Assembly (NCBI GenBank): GCA_029267635.1
Contig: JAJUIK010000021.1
Coordinates: 1 to 32,562, forward strand
Length of the DNA: 32,562 nucleotides
Source of the DNA: Moraxellaceae bacterium
GTDB taxonomy: Bacteria; Pseudomonadota; Gammaproteobacteria; Pseudomonadales; Moraxellaceae
Reading direction: 5' to 3'
The first letter of the stretch is position 1. Every line of letters begins with the position of its first letter. Positions 31,461-32,562 of the stretch are shown in pieces. Below the pieces are notes generated by a model. It ran no database searches. It was not told the DNA's origin and saw only the letters and a list, made by a program, of their open reading frames with translations. Position numbers and translations under genes: made by a program.

Positions 31461-32309
31461 ATGCATCCAGAACATAGCGCCGAAGCCGTAGAGAAAAAAA
31501 TCAATTTTGATGAAATCCGCTTGGATCCGATTTCACATATTCATCGTGAAAACAATCCACAGTTTATTGCATCATTGGCACGCGGTTTGGAAATCTTGCG
31601 TTGCTTTTCTGCCTCAACCCAGATTCTGGGCAACCAGGAACTGGCTGCGATGACCAATCTGCCAAAACCGACCATCGCACGTATTACCAATACGCTGGTG
31701 TCTTTAGGCTATTTGAAACAGTTGCCTAACTCGACCAAATACACTCTAGATATTGGCGTACTAGGACTTGGTTATGCCGCCTTATCCAATATTTCGGCAC
31801 GCCTGCATGCACGTCCTTATATGGAAGAAATGTCGAAATACGCACAAGCACCCGTGGCGATGGCAACCCGTGACCGCCTGACCATGGTGTATCTGGATGT
31901 GGTACAGACTGAAACCAACCTGACCATGCGTCGCCCGGTAGGTTCTACTCTACCCTTACATAACACGTCGATGGGACGTGCTTGTTTGGCTGCCATGCCG
32001 GAAAATGAGCGTGTTTTTGTGATGGATGCCTTGGCGAAACGTCATGGCGACGAATGGCCGACAGTTAAACGTGGACTGGAACGTGCTTTCCATGATTATC
32101 AGAACTATGGTTACTGTTTATCCTTGAGTGAATGGCATAAGGAAGTCAATTCGGTTGCTGTTCCGATGATCCACCCTCTTCATGGGTTGTTGGTATTCAA
32201 CTGTGGTGCACCAAGTTATCTGGTCAATCAGGAAAAACTGGAAAATGAAATTGGCCCACGTCTGATTCATATGGTACAGAACATTGAAGATGCGCTAAAC
32301 GCCCTTTAA
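31461..32309 (+). CDS. IclR-family transcriptional regulator
   Basis: The 282-residue product has an N-terminal winged helix-turn-helix (about 36-100; QELAAMTNLPKPTIARITNT is the recognition part). A C-terminal effector-binding domain (about 108-280) contains LTMRRPVGSTLPLHNTSMGR and SLSEWHKEVNSVAVPMIHPL. PcaU and PobR, relatives in Acinetobacter, respond to aromatic acids. Here a CoA thioester or acid of the alicyclic pathway is a reasonable but unproven ligand. The gene follows the catabolic operon, has its own promoter-like site with palindrome D, and ends in a strong terminator. The known badR regulator of R. palustris belongs to the MarR family, so this control differs. ATG 31461 has the purine-rich GGGGATGA upstream. 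Confidence 0.88.
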   Translation: MHPEHSAEAVEKKINFDEIRLDPISHIHRENNPQFIASLARGLEILRCFSASTQILGNQELAAMTNLPKPTIARITNTLVSLGYLKQLPNSTKYTLDIGVLGLGYAALSNISARLHARPYMEEMSKYAQAPVAMATRDRLTMVYLDVVQTETNLTMRRPVGSTLPLHNTSMGRACLAAMPENERVFVMDALAKRHGDEWPTVKRGLERAFHDYQNYGYCLSLSEWHKEVNSVAVPMIHPLHGLLVFNCGAPSYLVNQEKLENEIGPRLIHMVQNIEDALNAL

Positions 32310-32328
32310 AAAAACACAATAAAACCGA

Positions 32329-32360
32329 AAGCTGAAATATTTCGATATCTCAGCTTTTTT
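32329..32360 (+). terminator. Terminator after the IclR-type gene
   Basis: AAGCTGA and TCAGCTT pair, and the inner ATAT-TTCG-ATAT extends the stem to a stable TTCG tetraloop; a T run follows. It lies 20 bp after the regulator's stop codon and isolates it from the next gene. Confidence 0.88.
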
Positions 32361-32397
32361 AAGAAATAATTCACGATAAGAAACTGGATTTTATATT

Positions 32398-32562
32398 ATG
32401 GAAGAATTACAACGAGAAATTATGGAGTTTGATGTCGTCATCGTTGGTGCCGGACCTGCAGGTCTTGCCGCCGCGATTCGCATCCGTCAACTGGCAATCG
32501 AAAACAACCTGGCAGACCTCTCCGTCTGTGTGGTTGAGAAAGGCTCTGAAGTGGGTGCGCAT
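32398..32562 (+). CDS. Electron transfer flavoprotein:ubiquinone oxidoreductase, start only
   Basis: The first 55 codons are in the window and the gene runs off the right edge. The start reads MEELQREIMEFDVVIVGAGP and continues AGLAAAIRIRQLAIE, with the FAD-binding GAGPAGLAAA, then SVCVVEKGSEVGAH. This opening is typical of ETF-QO, the membrane-bound flavin and [4Fe-4S] enzyme that passes electrons from ETF to ubiquinone. The three acyl-CoA dehydrogenases in this window all need ETF and this enzyme, which fits its place. A terminator separates it from the regulator, so it is likely transcribed on its own. The ribosome site before ATG 32398 is weak. Confidence 0.88.
   Translation, partial: MEELQREIMEFDVVIVGAGPAGLAAAIRIRQLAIENNLADLSVCVVEKGSEVGAH

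Overview
The window looks like chromosomal DNA of an Acinetobacter species. It is AT-leaning, has DcaP-type porin remnants and ISNCY-like insertion sequences, and its gene families are typical of that genus. The assignment is by pattern recognition only. I see no tRNA, rRNA, CRISPR or phage genes.

Region 1 (1-1950) is insertion-sequence debris. It holds the 3' part of an intact ISNCY-like transposase (cut by the left edge) and a second, diverged, nonsense-mutated and 3'-truncated copy in the same orientation, 5 bp away.

Region 2 (1955-17280, minus strand) is a 13-gene block for assimilatory nitrate reduction: nitrate transporter, NirB, a NirD-reductase fusion, NasA, then mobA, moaA, moaD, moaE, a moaC-moaB fusion, moeA and modABC. 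Transport, both reductases, the molybdenum cofactor pathway and molybdate uptake appear to be read as one unit. A very good sigma-54 promoter stands upstream. The predicted 5' end of the RNA folds into a hairpin with an ANTAR-type hexaloop.

Region 3 (17718-19313, plus strand) encodes the matching regulators, NasT (ANTAR antiterminator) and NasS (nitrate sensor). They are divergent from the operon and have their own sigma-54-like promoter. A broken DcaP-type porin follows (19315-19810).

Region 4 (19988-31355) is a catabolic island for cyclohexanecarboxylate-type alicyclic acids. The minus-strand operon badH-badI-aliB-aliA would activate the ring acid, dehydrogenate it, oxidise the hydroxy-acyl-CoA and hydrolytically open the ring to pimeloyl-CoA. 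A second minus-strand operon has an acyl-CoA dehydrogenase and glutaryl-CoA dehydrogenase. A divergent plus-strand operon has a hydratase, a 3-hydroxyacyl-CoA dehydrogenase and a thiolase. Together these would take pimeloyl-CoA to glutaryl-CoA, crotonyl-CoA and acetyl-CoA. An IclR-family regulator (31461-32309) follows. The start of ETF:ubiquinone oxidoreductase, the electron outlet for acyl-CoA dehydrogenases, lies at the right edge.

Four related 15-bp palindromes (6-3-6, left arm TTTYGY) sit at the control regions of the three catabolic operons and of the iclR gene. They suggest one self-regulated IclR regulon.
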